A stretch of DNA of 64,000 nt from Microbacterium sp. SORGH_AS_0428 (GCF_031453615.1 NZ_JAVIZT010000001.1:372001-436000), one strand, 5' to 3'; counted from the stretch's first letter, positions 9,856-18,089 are shown. The notes: generated from the sequence alone by a model not told the origin. A program made the numbers and translations.

Positions 9856-9894
9856 TCCGGGCGACGCTGCCGCATCGCGGCGGCGTCGCCCGGA
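9856..9894 (+). repeat. Long intercistronic hairpin after the binding-protein gene
   Basis: TCCGGGCGACGC at 9856-9867 pairs with GCGTCGCCCGGA at 9883-9894, and the interior GCCGC/GCGGC extends the stem around an ATC loop. It lies in the 98-bp gap between the binding protein and first permease genes. Such hairpins commonly protect or attenuate so that binding protein is made in excess over the membrane subunits. No T-run follows. Confidence 0.6.
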
Positions 9895-9931
9895 CGCGGA
9901 GGGAGGACTCCGTCCGTTCGAAGGTTTCCGC

Positions 9932-11005
9932 ATGGTCACAGCGGTAGACGCCGCCGCCGTCGTCAAGCCCGTCGCTCCCCAGCGGGGTGGGCTCTGGCGC
10001 TACATCCTCATCAGGCTCGTCCTGATCATCCCCACCGTCTTCATCCTCGTCACCGTCGTCTTCCTCCTGATGCGGGTCACCGGAGACCCCATCACGGCCG
10101 CCCTCGGCGGCAAGCTCCCCCCGGCCCAGCTCGCCGAACGCATCCACGAGGCCGGTTACGATCGCCCGCTGATCGTCCAGTACGCGGAGTACATCGGCGG
10201 TGTGTTCCGCGGCGACTTCGGCAACACGATCACCGACGGACGCCCGGTGGTCACGATTCTCCTGCAGTACGGGTCCGCGACCCTCGAGCTCGCCCTGTAC
10301 GCGCTGATCGTCGCCTTCGCCCTCGGCATCCCGCTCGGTCTGCTCGCTGCCTACCGCCGCGACCGCTGGCAGGACGCGGCACTGAGGATCGCCGCGATCC
10401 TCGGCTACGCGACACCGATCTTCTTCCTCGGAATGGTGCTCAAACTCGTCTTCTCCGTCGCGCTCGGCGTGCTTCCCGCATCAGGACGCGCGGGTACCCG
10501 TACCGAGCTCGCCCTGCAGAGTCTGGACGGCCAGACCGGCATCTACCTCATCGACGCCATCCGACTCGGCAGAGCGGATGCGGTGGGCGACGTCCTGTGG
10601 CACGCGGTCCTGCCGGCGCTGGCCCTCGGCATCCTCACGGCCGGCATCTTCCTGCGCCTCGTGCGCACCAACGTGATCGGCACGCTCGGCTCGCAGTACG
10701 TCACGAGCGCGCGCGCCCGAGGCGTCGGCGAGTACCGGCTCGTCACGAAGCATGCCTACCGCCCGGCACTCATCCCCATCGTGACCGTCATCGGTCTGCA
10801 GATCGCGGTGCTGCTGTCCGGCGCCGTCCTCACCGAGACGACGTTCGAGTGGAAGGGCATCGGCTTCATGCTCTCCGAGTACCTGAAAGCTCGTGACTTC
10901 GTGGCCGTGCAGGGCATCGTCGTGATGATCGCCGTCGTCGTGGCGGTCACGAACTTCATCGTCGATGTCGTCGCCGCCCTCATCGACCCCCGAGTGAGGT
11001 ACTGA
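9932..11005 (+). CDS. Peptide ABC transporter permease (DppB type)
   Basis: Inner-membrane subunit, 357 aa, with about six transmembrane helices. The N-terminal RYILIRLVLIIPTVFILVTVVF helix is followed by the DppB/OppB periplasmic loop (DPITAALGGKLPP), and the EAA-type cytoplasmic loop lies near TSARARGVGEYRLVTKHAYRPALIPIVT. ATG at 9932 is chosen because the ORF further upstream only shadows the binding protein. Its stop overlaps the next start by one base (TGATG), indicating coupled translation with the second permease. Confidence 0.93.
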   Translation: MVTAVDAAAVVKPVAPQRGGLWRYILIRLVLIIPTVFILVTVVFLLMRVTGDPITAALGGKLPPAQLAERIHEAGYDRPLIVQYAEYIGGVFRGDFGNTITDGRPVVTILLQYGSATLELALYALIVAFALGIPLGLLAAYRRDRWQDAALRIAAILGYATPIFFLGMVLKLVFSVALGVLPASGRAGTRTELALQSLDGQTGIYLIDAIRLGRADAVGDVLWHAVLPALALGILTAGIFLRLVRTNVIGTLGSQYVTSARARGVGEYRLVTKHAYRPALIPIVTVIGLQIAVLLSGAVLTETTFEWKGIGFMLSEYLKARDFVAVQGIVVMIAVVVAVTNFIVDVVAALIDPRVRY

Positions 11006-11988
11006 TGTCCACGGTCCCCGCCCCGGCCGCCGTCACCGACCGCCGCCGTCCGCTGGCCGACAGGCTGCCCGTCCTCTCGCAGCTCCGCCGGAGCGTGGGG
11101 CTGCAGCGCGGGATGCTCGTGACCGGACTCGCCCTCACGGCCCTGTTCGTCCTCACCGCCGCCCTCGCCCCGTGGATCGCACCCTACGGCTTCGCCCAGC
11201 GCTCGGTCGACGGCCAGGACTTCGGCACCCTCCAGGCACCCAACGCCGTCAATCTCCTCGGAACCACGGTCAGCGGGTTCGACGTCCTGTCGCGGACGAT
11301 CTGGGGTGCGCAGACAGCCCTGCTCGCCATCGTGTGCGCGATCGCCTTCTCGATCTTCCTCGGAGTACTCGTCGGCCTGCTCGGCGGGTACTTCGGCGGC
11401 TGGCTCGACCGCATCCTCGTCGTGCTCGCCGATGCCATCTACGCCTTCCCCTCGCTGCTGCTGGCGATCGTGATGTCGATCGTCATCAGTCGAGGGCAGT
11501 CGACGCTCTGGGGCGGCATCCTCGCTTCGGCCATCGCGATCACGGTCGTGTTCGTCCCGCAGTACTTCCGCGTCGTCCGCAGCGAGGTCGTGCGGGTCAA
11601 GGCGGAGCCGTTCGTGGAGTCCGCGCAGGTCATCGGCGTGCCCACCTCGCGCATCCTCCTGCGACACGTGCTGCGCAACTCCACCCGGTCGCTGCCGGTC
11701 GTCGTCACCCTCAACGCCTCCGAAGCGCTGTTGACGCTGGCGGGCCTCGGCTTCCTCGGATTCGGGATCGAGGCGACGGCCGCCGCGGAGTGGGGCTACG
11801 ACCTCAACCGTGCGGTCTCGGACGTCACGAGCGGCATCTGGTGGACCGCCATCCCGCCGGGGATCGCCATCGTCCTCGTCGTGCTCGGCATCACGCTCGT
11901 CGGCGAGAGCCTCAACGATCTGAGCGACCCGCGGCTGCGCACCCGGCGCCGCGCGGCCCGCCCGCGCACGAAGGAGGCCTCCGCATGA
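11005..11988 (+). CDS. Peptide ABC transporter permease (DppC type)
   Basis: Second membrane subunit, 327 aa. It has the OppC-type N-terminal helix (LVTGLALTALFVLTAALAP), a DGQDFGTLQAPNAVNLLGTT loop equivalent to the family HPLGTD region, and the EAA loop VESAQVIGVPTSRILLRHVLRN. It overlaps the preceding permease by one base and the following ATPase by four (ATGA), so the operon is tightly coupled. The C-terminus is an Arg-rich tail (RTRRRAARPRTK) on the cytoplasmic side. Confidence 0.93.
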   Translation: MSTVPAPAAVTDRRRPLADRLPVLSQLRRSVGLQRGMLVTGLALTALFVLTAALAPWIAPYGFAQRSVDGQDFGTLQAPNAVNLLGTTVSGFDVLSRTIWGAQTALLAIVCAIAFSIFLGVLVGLLGGYFGGWLDRILVVLADAIYAFPSLLLAIVMSIVISRGQSTLWGGILASAIAITVVFVPQYFRVVRSEVVRVKAEPFVESAQVIGVPTSRILLRHVLRNSTRSLPVVVTLNASEALLTLAGLGFLGFGIEATAAAEWGYDLNRAVSDVTSGIWWTAIPPGIAIVLVVLGITLVGESLNDLSDPRLRTRRRAARPRTKEASA

Positions 11989-13673
11989 CCGACATCGCAC
12001 GCGTCGACGACCTGAAGGTCACCTTCGCGACCGACGGCGATCCCGTCGTCGCGGTCGCCGGCATCTCGCTCGCCGCCCACGCGGGCGAGGTCCTCGCCGT
12101 CGTCGGCGAATCCGGCTCCGGCAAGACCGTGACCGCCAACACCCTGCTCGGTCTGCTTCCGGAGACCGCGACCACGTCCGGGGCCGTCGTGATCCAGGCT
12201 CGGGACGGCGGCGAGACCGACATCGTCCATGCGTCCGCATCCGAGCTGCGCGCCATGCGCGGACGCGATGCCGCGATGGTGTTCCAGGAGCCGTCGACGG
12301 CGTTGAATCCGGTGTTCACCGTGGGGTGGCAGATCGCCGAGGGCATCCGGGCCCACGAACGCGTGACGCGCGCGGAGGCGCGGCGCCGGTCGGTCGAGAT
12401 CCTTCGCAAGGTAGGGATCCCCGACGCGGAGAAACGCGTCGACGACTACCCCCACCAGTTCTCCGGGGGGCAGAAGCAGCGGGTCGTCATCGCGATGGCG
12501 CTCGTGCTCAACGCGGGTCTGATCATCGCCGACGAGCCGACGACAGCGCTGGATGTGACCGTGCAGGCGGAGATCCTCGAGCTGCTGCGCGCCTGTCGCG
12601 ACGAGTTCGGCGCCACGATCGTGCTCATCACGCACAACATGGGCGTCGTCGCCGACCTCGCGGATCGTGTCGTGGTCATGTATCGCGGCGAGATCGTCGA
12701 GCAGGCCCCGGTGCGCGAGCTGTTCGCCGCACCGCAACAGCCCTACACGCGCGAGCTGCTCGCCGCTGTGCCCCATGTCGGAGCGGGAAAGAGCGCCATG
12801 CAGGACCCGGCGACACCCGCACCGGCCGAGCCGCCGGCGGGAAGCCTCGTGGTCGCTCGCAATCTGCACATCGCCTACCCGGGCCGCTTCGGCCGCACGG
12901 GGGTCGTGGCGGTTCACGGCGTCGACTTCTGGATCGGCCCGGGCGAGGTGCTCGGCCTCGTCGGCGAGTCCGGTTCGGGCAAGACCACGATCAGCCGTGC
13001 GATCGTGGGTCTCACCTCCGTCGTCGACGGTTCGTTGGAGGTCCTCGGGACCGAGATGCGCGACGCGAAGCCGCGTGCACTGGCAGCTCTCCGCCCTCAG
13101 GTGGGGTTCGTCTTCCAGGACCCGGCGACCAGCTTCAATCCCCTGCTGACGATCGCCGAGTGCATCGCCGAGCCGCTCGTGGTGCACAAGCGGGTGCGCA
13201 ACGCCGCTCAGGCGCGCAAGCGCGTCGACGAGCTGCTGGATGCGGTGCGTCTGCCTGCTGCCTACGGCGACCGTTTTCCGCACGAGCTCTCGGGAGGGCA
13301 GCGCCAGCGCGCGTCGCTCGCCCGCGCCCTCGCCCTCGACCCGAAGCTGCTGATCGCGGACGAGCCGACGAGCGCGCTCGACGTGTCGGTGCAAGCGACG
13401 GTGCTGGAGCTGTTCGCCGCGCTCCAGCGGGAGCTCGGCTTCGCGTCGCTGTTCATCAGCCACGACCTGGCCGTCATCGACGCCGTCGCCGACCGGGTCG
13501 TCGTGCTCCGCCAGGGTGCAGTACGCGAGCAGGGAACCACCGCGCAGGTGCTCCTGCATCCGCAGGACCCGTACACCGAGCGTCTTCTGACGTCCTTGCC
13601 GGTCCCGGACCCGGTGGCGCAGGCGCAACGTCGCGCCGCCTGGTTGGCCTTGCCGCCCGAAGCCGAGCGCTGA
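11985..13673 (+). CDS. Peptide ABC transporter ATPase, two fused nucleotide-binding domains (DppD-DppF)
   Basis: A single 562-aa polypeptide with two complete ABC modules, one per half, that would power the adjacent permease pair. First module: Walker A GESGSGKT, signature FSGGQKQR, Walker B LIIADEPTTALD, H-loop LITHN. Second module: Walker A GESGSGKT again, signature LSGGQRQR, Walker B LLIADEPTSALD, H-loop FISHD. An Ala/Pro-rich linker (PATPAPAEPPAG) joins them. Each half has the oligopeptide-type C-terminal extension (QPYTRELL, DPYTERLL). Start ATG at 11985 has an AAGGAGG site 8 nt upstream. In most bacteria these are two separate genes; fused versions are frequent in actinobacteria. Confidence 0.95.
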   Translation: MTDIARVDDLKVTFATDGDPVVAVAGISLAAHAGEVLAVVGESGSGKTVTANTLLGLLPETATTSGAVVIQARDGGETDIVHASASELRAMRGRDAAMVFQEPSTALNPVFTVGWQIAEGIRAHERVTRAEARRRSVEILRKVGIPDAEKRVDDYPHQFSGGQKQRVVIAMALVLNAGLIIADEPTTALDVTVQAEILELLRACRDEFGATIVLITHNMGVVADLADRVVVMYRGEIVEQAPVRELFAAPQQPYTRELLAAVPHVGAGKSAMQDPATPAPAEPPAGSLVVARNLHIAYPGRFGRTGVVAVHGVDFWIGPGEVLGLVGESGSGKTTISRAIVGLTSVVDGSLEVLGTEMRDAKPRALAALRPQVGFVFQDPATSFNPLLTIAECIAEPLVVHKRVRNAAQARKRVDELLDAVRLPAAYGDRFPHELSGGQRQRASLARALALDPKLLIADEPTSALDVSVQATVLELFAALQRELGFASLFISHDLAVIDAVADRVVVLRQGAVREQGTTAQVLLHPQDPYTERLLTSLPVPDPVAQAQRRAAWLALPPEAER

Positions 13674-13730
13674 ACGGCGTGTGCGGCGGGCTCTGGCCTC
13701 CGCAGGGCCGATCCCGGCGCACGCATTCGC

Positions 13731-14945
13731 TCAGCCGCGCAGGGGGGTGATGCCCTGCGCTGTCCGGGGGAAGGTGGCGAGCACGGCGGGGTCGATGTTG
13801 AGATGGGCGGAGACGAGCTGGGGCGGCACGTGCGCCAGCCAGTTGGCGAGGCTGATCTCCTCGTACCTGTCGGCGCGGAAGACCTCGAGGAACTGCAGGA
13901 CGTCGTCGCCGGTGTTCTCGATGTAGTGGCCGTAGTTCTTCTTGACGACCCCGACATCACCCGGCCGGAAGTCCGTCGTATTGGCGTGCGGACCGGTGGT
14001 GAACACGGTCATGCGGGCGGAGCCGCGCAGGTAGTACTGCCACTCGTCCGCGTTGGGGTGCCAGTGCAACTCGCGCATCGACCCCGGCTCGACCGTCACG
14101 AGCGCCGCCGCCACGGTGTTCGAGTACGCGTAGTTGGTCGAATCGGCGATCTGCACGCTGCCTCCGGAGTTGTGATACCGGGGCTGGGAGCGTGAGAGGC
14201 GGAAGATGACCGGTTCCATCCCCCACTCGACACCGGCCGCGGCCTGGTCGACCGCCAGCTCGGGCGGCTCGTCGCCGGGGAAGATCCAGAGGTTGTGCAG
14301 CGGGATGTCGGAGAACACCTCCTGCGCGACCCCGAAGTTCTTCGCCAGGACCTCCGGCGGGGTGTGTGCGAACCAGTCCGTCAGCAGCAGCGTGTTGGAC
14401 TCCGATTGCTGCCCGTCGTCGAACGCGAGCACGAACTCCGCGCCGTCGGGTCCGAGCCCCTGCAGCGAGTGCGGGGTCCCTGCGGGGAAGAACCACAGAT
14501 CCCCCTCCTCCACGTCTTCGACCGCGGGCAGTCCGGATCGGCTGAGCGTCGTCACGCGTGCCTTACCGCGGGTCATCACCGCCCATTCGGCGGTCTGATG
14601 CCAGTGGAGCTCCCGGATGCCGCCCGCCTCCAGATACATGTTGACCCCGGCGATCTCTTCCGAGATATGGAAGTCGCTGCTGGTCACTTCACGCGCCCAT
14701 CCTCCACGCTGCACGCGACGCGGCGAGATGTTGAACGAGGACCAGAAGAACGGCTGCGTCGAGATGTCGGTGGCCGGGGCGTCGATCTGGTTGGGGAACT
14801 GCGATGCGATCGCCCGGTTCTGCGGGCCCGTCATCACGGCGCTCTGCGGCCGGTCGACCGTGTTGACCTCGCCCTCAGGCGGAAGGTCGGGGTTGCCGAA
14901 TGATGCAGCCTCGTGATGTTGCGCGGTGCTGTCCGGGGTCTCCAT
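13731..14945 (-). CDS. oxdC: Oxalate decarboxylase-like bicupin
   Basis: A 404-aa protein with two cupin domains, the architecture of Mn-dependent oxalate decarboxylase (oxalate to formate and CO2). Metal ligands are visible in both: His114, His116, Glu120, His159 in the first and His294, His296, Glu301, His340 in the second. The active-site lid reads SESNT at 181-185, with the key Glu at 182, against SENS in the Bacillus enzyme. There is no signal peptide, so it is probably cytosolic. ATG at 14945 has AAGGAG 8 nt upstream, preferred to the longer ORF. It could be an oxalate oxidase; the lid Glu favours decarboxylase. Confidence 0.88.
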   Translation of the reverse strand: METPDSTAQHHEAASFGNPDLPPEGEVNTVDRPQSAVMTGPQNRAIASQFPNQIDAPATDISTQPFFWSSFNISPRRVQRGGWAREVTSSDFHISEEIAGVNMYLEAGGIRELHWHQTAEWAVMTRGKARVTTLSRSGLPAVEDVEEGDLWFFPAGTPHSLQGLGPDGAEFVLAFDDGQQSESNTLLLTDWFAHTPPEVLAKNFGVAQEVFSDIPLHNLWIFPGDEPPELAVDQAAAGVEWGMEPVIFRLSRSQPRYHNSGGSVQIADSTNYAYSNTVAAALVTVEPGSMRELHWHPNADEWQYYLRGSARMTVFTTGPHANTTDFRPGDVGVVKKNYGHYIENTGDDVLQFLEVFRADRYEEISLANWLAHVPPQLVSAHLNIDPAVLATFPRTAQGITPLRG

Positions 14946-15046
14946 GATGGTGCTCCTTGGTCGCATGAGGTGGATGACGGCGAGTCTCGTCGAGCCGCAC
15001 CCCGGTTCGGCACCGCGTCGTGACGCAAGCCGCTTCGACGCGCGTC

Positions 15047-15063
15047 GAGGCTCGTCGAGCCTC
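15047..15063. promoter_or_regulatory. Palindrome in the oxdC / hydrolase intergenic region
   Basis: GAGGCTCG-T-CGAGCCTC, 8-bp arms around one base, sits in the 247-bp gap between divergent oxdC and the hydrolase gene. Related CTCGTCGAG segments occur nearby (about 14980-15065). The placement suits an operator but no regulator gene is adjacent. The assignment is tentative. Confidence 0.35.
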
Positions 15064-15192
15064 GTCAAGGAGCGGGGCGGGTTCCGACTCAGAGCGGATG
15101 CGGGCGCCTCACCCCGCTTGTAGCGTCTGCGCGTACCCGCCGCGCCGCCGGGCGCCTCGCGGGCGAGCCCAGGAACCTGAGGAGAACCACCC

Positions 15193-15906
15193 ATGTCCGA
15201 TATCACCGTCGTCCTCGTGCACGGCGCCTTCGCCGAGTCCTCGAGCTGGAACGGCGTTCTGACCCTGCTGCAGGATGCGGGCATCGACGCGATCGCGACC
15301 CCGAACGCCCTGCGCAGCGTGACCACGGACGCGGAGAACGTGCGTCGTCTCGTGGACTCGCTCCCCGGAGACGTGCTGCTGGTGGGCCATTCGTACGGCG
15401 GCGCGGTCATCACCGAAGCCGGCGCCGGAAACGAGAAGGTCAAGGGTCTCGTCTACGTGGCGGCCTTCGCGCCCGACCACGGTGAGAACGCGCTCGATCT
15501 GACCGGTCAGTTCCCCGGCAGCACGCTGGGTGAGCGCGTGCGCCCGTACCCGCTCGGCGACGGCACGAACGACCTCGTCGTCGACCGCGCGCTGTTCCCC
15601 GAGCAGTTCGCCGCCGACGTGCCGCTCGAGGTGGCGAAGCTGTCCGCCCTCACACAGCGACCGATCCGGGACTACGCCCTCGGCGAGGGCCTTCCCGCCG
15701 AGACGCCGGCGTGGAAGACGCTGCCGTCGTGGTTCGTCTACGGCACGGGAGACATGAACATCCCCGAGGCGGGCCTCGCGTTCATGGCGGAGCGGGCGGG
15801 CTCGCGCAGCACCCGCGTGATCGACGGCGCGTCGCACTCCGTGATGGTCTCGAACCCCGAGGCCGTCGCCGAGCTGATCAGGACCGCACTCGCAGAGCTC
15901 GTCTGA
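15193..15906 (+). CDS. Alpha/beta hydrolase (EstC/salicylate-esterase-like)
   Basis: Soluble hydrolase, 237 aa. The N-terminal strand and oxyanion region read VVLVHGAFAESSSW, the nucleophile elbow is GHSYGG with Ser as nucleophile, and the C-terminal catalytic His is probably the one in GASHSVMVSNPEAV; the acid is likely the Asp in YGTGDMNIP. Length and the AFAPDHGEN stretch match a family of small carboxylesterases of unknown physiological substrate. ATG 15193 is preceded by GAGGAG at good spacing. Confidence 0.87.
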   Translation: MSDITVVLVHGAFAESSSWNGVLTLLQDAGIDAIATPNALRSVTTDAENVRRLVDSLPGDVLLVGHSYGGAVITEAGAGNEKVKGLVYVAAFAPDHGENALDLTGQFPGSTLGERVRPYPLGDGTNDLVVDRALFPEQFAADVPLEVAKLSALTQRPIRDYALGEGLPAETPAWKTLPSWFVYGTGDMNIPEAGLAFMAERAGSRSTRVIDGASHSVMVSNPEAVAELIRTALAELV

Positions 15907-15979
15907 CTCTCGAGCCCGTCCGGCGCCCGGCATCCGCCGCGCCGGGCGGGCTCGCCGCATCCGACCCGGAGGGAGCGGT

Positions 15980-16285
15980 TCAGAGCATCATGATCTGAAC
16001 GAACCCGGCGATGGCCCAGATGGCGAACGCGCCCCACGCGACGAATCCGACGCCGATCAGGACGATCGCCGTGATCGCCGGCCACCGCGGTCGCTTCTTC
16101 TTCGCGAGCGAGACGATCGAGAGGACGAGCCCCGCGATGATGGCGGGGACGAAGATCGCGCTCAGGCCGCTCGTCGACATGCCTGTGGTAAGGGTGAGCA
16201 GAATCAAAGCCAGGGGCGCCACGGCGAGCCCGAAGCCCACCCAGGGCAGGGCCTCACGGCGTGTCGTCGTCGGTGCGGCATCCAT
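15980..16285 (-). CDS. Small membrane protein (DUF4190-like)
   Basis: A 101-aa protein with three hydrophobic segments separated by a basic loop (SLAKKKRPRW), the pattern of DUF4190-type small actinobacterial membrane proteins. I choose ATG at 16285 (MDAAPTTTR), since the longer ORF upstream lacks coding character. Function unknown. The 254 bp between its start and the next rightward gene contain no recognisable element. Confidence 0.65.
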   Translation of the reverse strand: MDAAPTTTRREALPWVGFGLAVAPLALILLTLTTGMSTSGLSAIFVPAIIAGLVLSIVSLAKKKRPRWPAITAIVLIGVGFVAWGAFAIWAIAGFVQIMML

Positions 16286-16539
16286 GGTCCGACTGTACCG
16301 GCCCGGCAACGGCGACCCCTGCGCGCAACGCACGCCAGTGGACCAGAACGCTGCGACATCTGCACGGTGGATGCGGGATGGAGCACCGCGCTGATCACAT
16401 GAGAACACATCAGCACCACGCGTCGTGCAGACGTCGCACCGCTCACGCTCGTCGTGCCTGTGGACGAGCCCTGTGCGGCGGAGAACACCTGCCAGACTGT
16501 GCGGAACCGCCGCGACGACCGCGACAAGTCAGAGAGCTG

Positions 16540-17010
16540 ATGATGCGCAAGACCGAGATCAGGCGGGCTGGCCGCGTAGCCGTCATTCTGCCGATACTGG
16601 TCCTGTGCGCTGCGTGCGCGCCGCGACAGCATGCCGAGCCTCCCGACGTCGTCAGCGCCGTCGAACAGGCGGATTCCCGGGTCGCGCATGCGGATGCGGA
16701 GAGCGGCATGAGCGGATTCGCATCCGGATGGGTCGTCGACGTGGCCCTGTCCGGTAGCGATCCCGTCACCCCCGAAGAACTGAGTGGTCTGCTGCTCGCC
16801 GTCCGCCACGCGGGTGACGGGAACCCTGATTACGTCCGTCTCTACGCCACCGACGCAAGCGGCTCGCCTCTCGATCTCACTGCGCCCGCCGAGCAGCTCG
16901 GCATACGGGTGGGAAATCGTGGCAGGCTTCGGCGTGCTCAGCGACGACATCGAAGCCGCGCTGGGCAGCGAGCAGTGAGCCGTTTTCACCTAACCTGGAG
17001 TGCTCCATGA
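16540..17010 (+). CDS. Lipoprotein, frameshifted paralogue of the next gene
   Basis: N-terminal signal with lipobox LCAAC (Cys at about 26), then a domain clearly paralogous to the downstream gene: PPDVVSAVEQADSRV against PSDVVSAVKAAGPRV, and LDLTAPAEQLGIR against LDLTAPADQLGLR. After LGIR the frame diverges into basic nonsense, while the +1 frame carries the expected ending (EIVAGFGV, then LSDDIEAALGSEQ) to a stop at 16976-16978. One extra G in CGGG at 16906-16909 explains it. As read, the ORF runs to 17010 and overlaps the next ATG. Either a decayed duplicate or a sequencing error. Function unknown. Confidence 0.75.
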   Translation: MMRKTEIRRAGRVAVILPILVLCAACAPRQHAEPPDVVSAVEQADSRVAHADAESGMSGFASGWVVDVALSGSDPVTPEELSGLLLAVRHAGDGNPDYVRLYATDASGSPLDLTAPAEQLGIRVGNRGRLRRAQRRHRSRAGQRAVSRFHLTWSAP

Positions 17011-17444
17011 AGAAGAACCGTCCCCTCGCTGTCGCCCTTGTTCTGGCGATTGCGATGTTGAGTGCAGCCTGCACGCCTGCGACGAGTAACTCCGGAAACG
17101 TCGAGCCTTCCGATGTCGTCAGCGCCGTGAAAGCCGCGGGTCCGCGCGTCGTGGATGCGTCGGCAGAACGCACCGTCACCGGGCTCTCGTGGGGCTGGCT
17201 CGTCGATGCCGTCCTGTCCGGAAACGAGCCCGTCACCCCCGACGAGCTCGGAGCCATCCTCCTCGCGGCCCGCCGTGCCGGCGGTGCCGATCCCAGCGAT
17301 GTCGACCTGTTCGCCAAGGATGAGAGCGGAACATCACTCGACCTCACCGCGCCGGCCGATCAGCTCGGGTTGAGGTACGCGAACATCGGTGCCGGCATCG
17401 GGGTCATGCGCAGCGAGATCGATGCCGTTCTCGGATCCGAGTAG
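17007..17444 (+). CDS. Hypothetical lipoprotein (intact member of tandem pair)
   Basis: A 145-aa exported lipoprotein: signal MKKNRPLAVALVLAIAM, lipobox LSAAC with Cys at 22. The mature domain is about 115 residues of alternating helix and strand with no cysteines, ending SEIDAVLGSE. It is homologous along its whole length to the preceding gene, so the two arose by tandem duplication. I do not recognise the family and there is no enzymatic motif. It is followed by the tRNA cluster on the other strand. Confidence 0.72.
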   Translation: MKKNRPLAVALVLAIAMLSAACTPATSNSGNVEPSDVVSAVKAAGPRVVDASAERTVTGLSWGWLVDAVLSGNEPVTPDELGAILLAARRAGGADPSDVDLFAKDESGTSLDLTAPADQLGLRYANIGAGIGVMRSEIDAVLGSE

Positions 17445-17485
17445 CCCGTTTCTATGGGCGGCACGACCGACCCCGGAAACGAGAA

Positions 17486-17507
17486 AACCCCCGGATGACC
17501 GGGGGTT
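17486..17507 (-). terminator. Intrinsic terminator of the tRNA Gly-Cys-Val transcript
   Basis: Perfect 9-bp stem AACCCCCGG / CCGGGGGTT with a 4-nt loop, followed on the minus strand by a short T-rich run. It lies 6 bp past the 3' end of tRNA-Val(GAC). It may also serve the rightward lipoprotein gene. Confidence 0.8.
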
Positions 17508-17513
17508 CTTCGG

Positions 17514-17585
17514 TGCGCGATACTGGGATCGAACCAGTGACCTCTTCCGTGTCAGGGAAGCGCGCTACCGCTGCGCCAATCGCGC
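17514..17585 (-). tRNA. tRNA-Val (anticodon GAC)
   Basis: A 72-nt cloverleaf on the minus strand. The acceptor GCGCGAT pairs with ATCGCGC, the anticodon stem CTTCC/GGAAG encloses loop CTGACAC (anticodon GAC), and the T arm contains GGTTCGATCCC. The discriminator is A and CCA is not encoded. Last gene of a three-tRNA cluster. Confidence 0.95.
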
Positions 17586-17611
17586 CTGTACAGGCTGTTC
17601 AGTTATGGGCG

Positions 17612-17682
17612 AGGTGGCGACGGGATTCGAACCCGTGTAAACGGCTTTGCAGGCCGGTGCCTAGCCGCTCGGCCACGCCACC
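17612..17682 (-). tRNA. tRNA-Cys (anticodon GCA)
   Basis: A 71-nt tRNA: acceptor GGTGGCG/CGCCACC, discriminator U as usual for tRNA-Cys, anticodon loop CTGCAAA (GCA), T arm GGGTTCGAATCCC. Middle gene of the Gly-Cys-Val cluster, 26 bp from tRNA-Val. Confidence 0.95.
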
Positions 17683-17737
17683 GTGTGTGGTTCGACCCAC
17701 GTGACGTGATCTCCCCGGAGGGAGATCCCCGCACTCG

Positions 17738-17810
17738 AGCGGATGACGAGACTCGAACTCGCGACCCTCACCTTGGCAAGGTGATGCGCTACCAACTGCG
17801 CTACATCCGC
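17738..17810 (-). tRNA. tRNA-Gly (anticodon GCC)
   Basis: A 73-nt tRNA: acceptor GCGGATG/CATCCGC with discriminator U, anticodon stem TCACC/GGTGA with loop TTGCCAA (GCC), T arm GAGTTCGAGTCTC. First gene of the leftward cluster. Gly-Cys-Val order is common in actinobacteria. Confidence 0.95.
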
Positions 17811-17842
17811 ATTTCGTTCCCGATCTCTCGGGCACTTGGAAA

Positions 17843-17870
17843 ACATTATCCCAACTCCGACGCTTCGCAA
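17843..17870 (-). promoter_or_regulatory. Putative promoter of the tRNA Gly-Cys-Val cluster
   Basis: On the minus strand TTGCGA (17870-17865) and TAATGT (17848-17843) are separated by 16 bp, about 33 bp before the 5' end of tRNA-Gly. It is an AT-rich island in GC-rich DNA and resembles a housekeeping-sigma promoter. Not verified. Confidence 0.5.
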
Positions 17871-17958
17871 AACCGAGACGGCCCCGCGCGTGTCTCGCGG
17901 TCTGGTCAACGAAGCCCGTCCGCATCCGGTATGCTCGATTCTCGGCCCCACGGGTCAT

Positions 17959-18034
17959 GGGCGATTGGCGCAGTTGGTAGCGCGCTTCCTTCACACGGAA
18001 GAGGTCATCAGTTCGAGTCTGGTATCGCCCACCA
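17959..18034 (+). tRNA. tRNA-Val (anticodon CAC), CCA encoded
   Basis: A 73-nt body (17959-18031) plus a genomically encoded CCA at 18032-18034. The acceptor GGGCGAT pairs with ATCGCCC, the anticodon stem CTTCC/GGAAG encloses TTCACAC (CAC), and the T arm contains GTTCGAGTC. It is opposite in direction to the other three tRNAs. A possible -10, TATGCT, lies at 17930-17935. Confidence 0.95.
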
Positions 18035-18038
18035 TTGA

Positions 18039-18062
18039 AACCCCCGGTATAACCGGGGGTTT
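18039..18062 (+). terminator. Intrinsic terminator of tRNA-Val(CAC)
   Basis: AACCCCCGGT-N4-ACCGGGGGTT stem followed directly by TTTG, 4 bp after the encoded CCA. A textbook rho-independent terminator. It is nearly the same sequence as the terminator at 17486. Confidence 0.85.
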
Positions 18063-18089
18063 TTGTTCGCTGTCACCTTGGCGCCGCTG

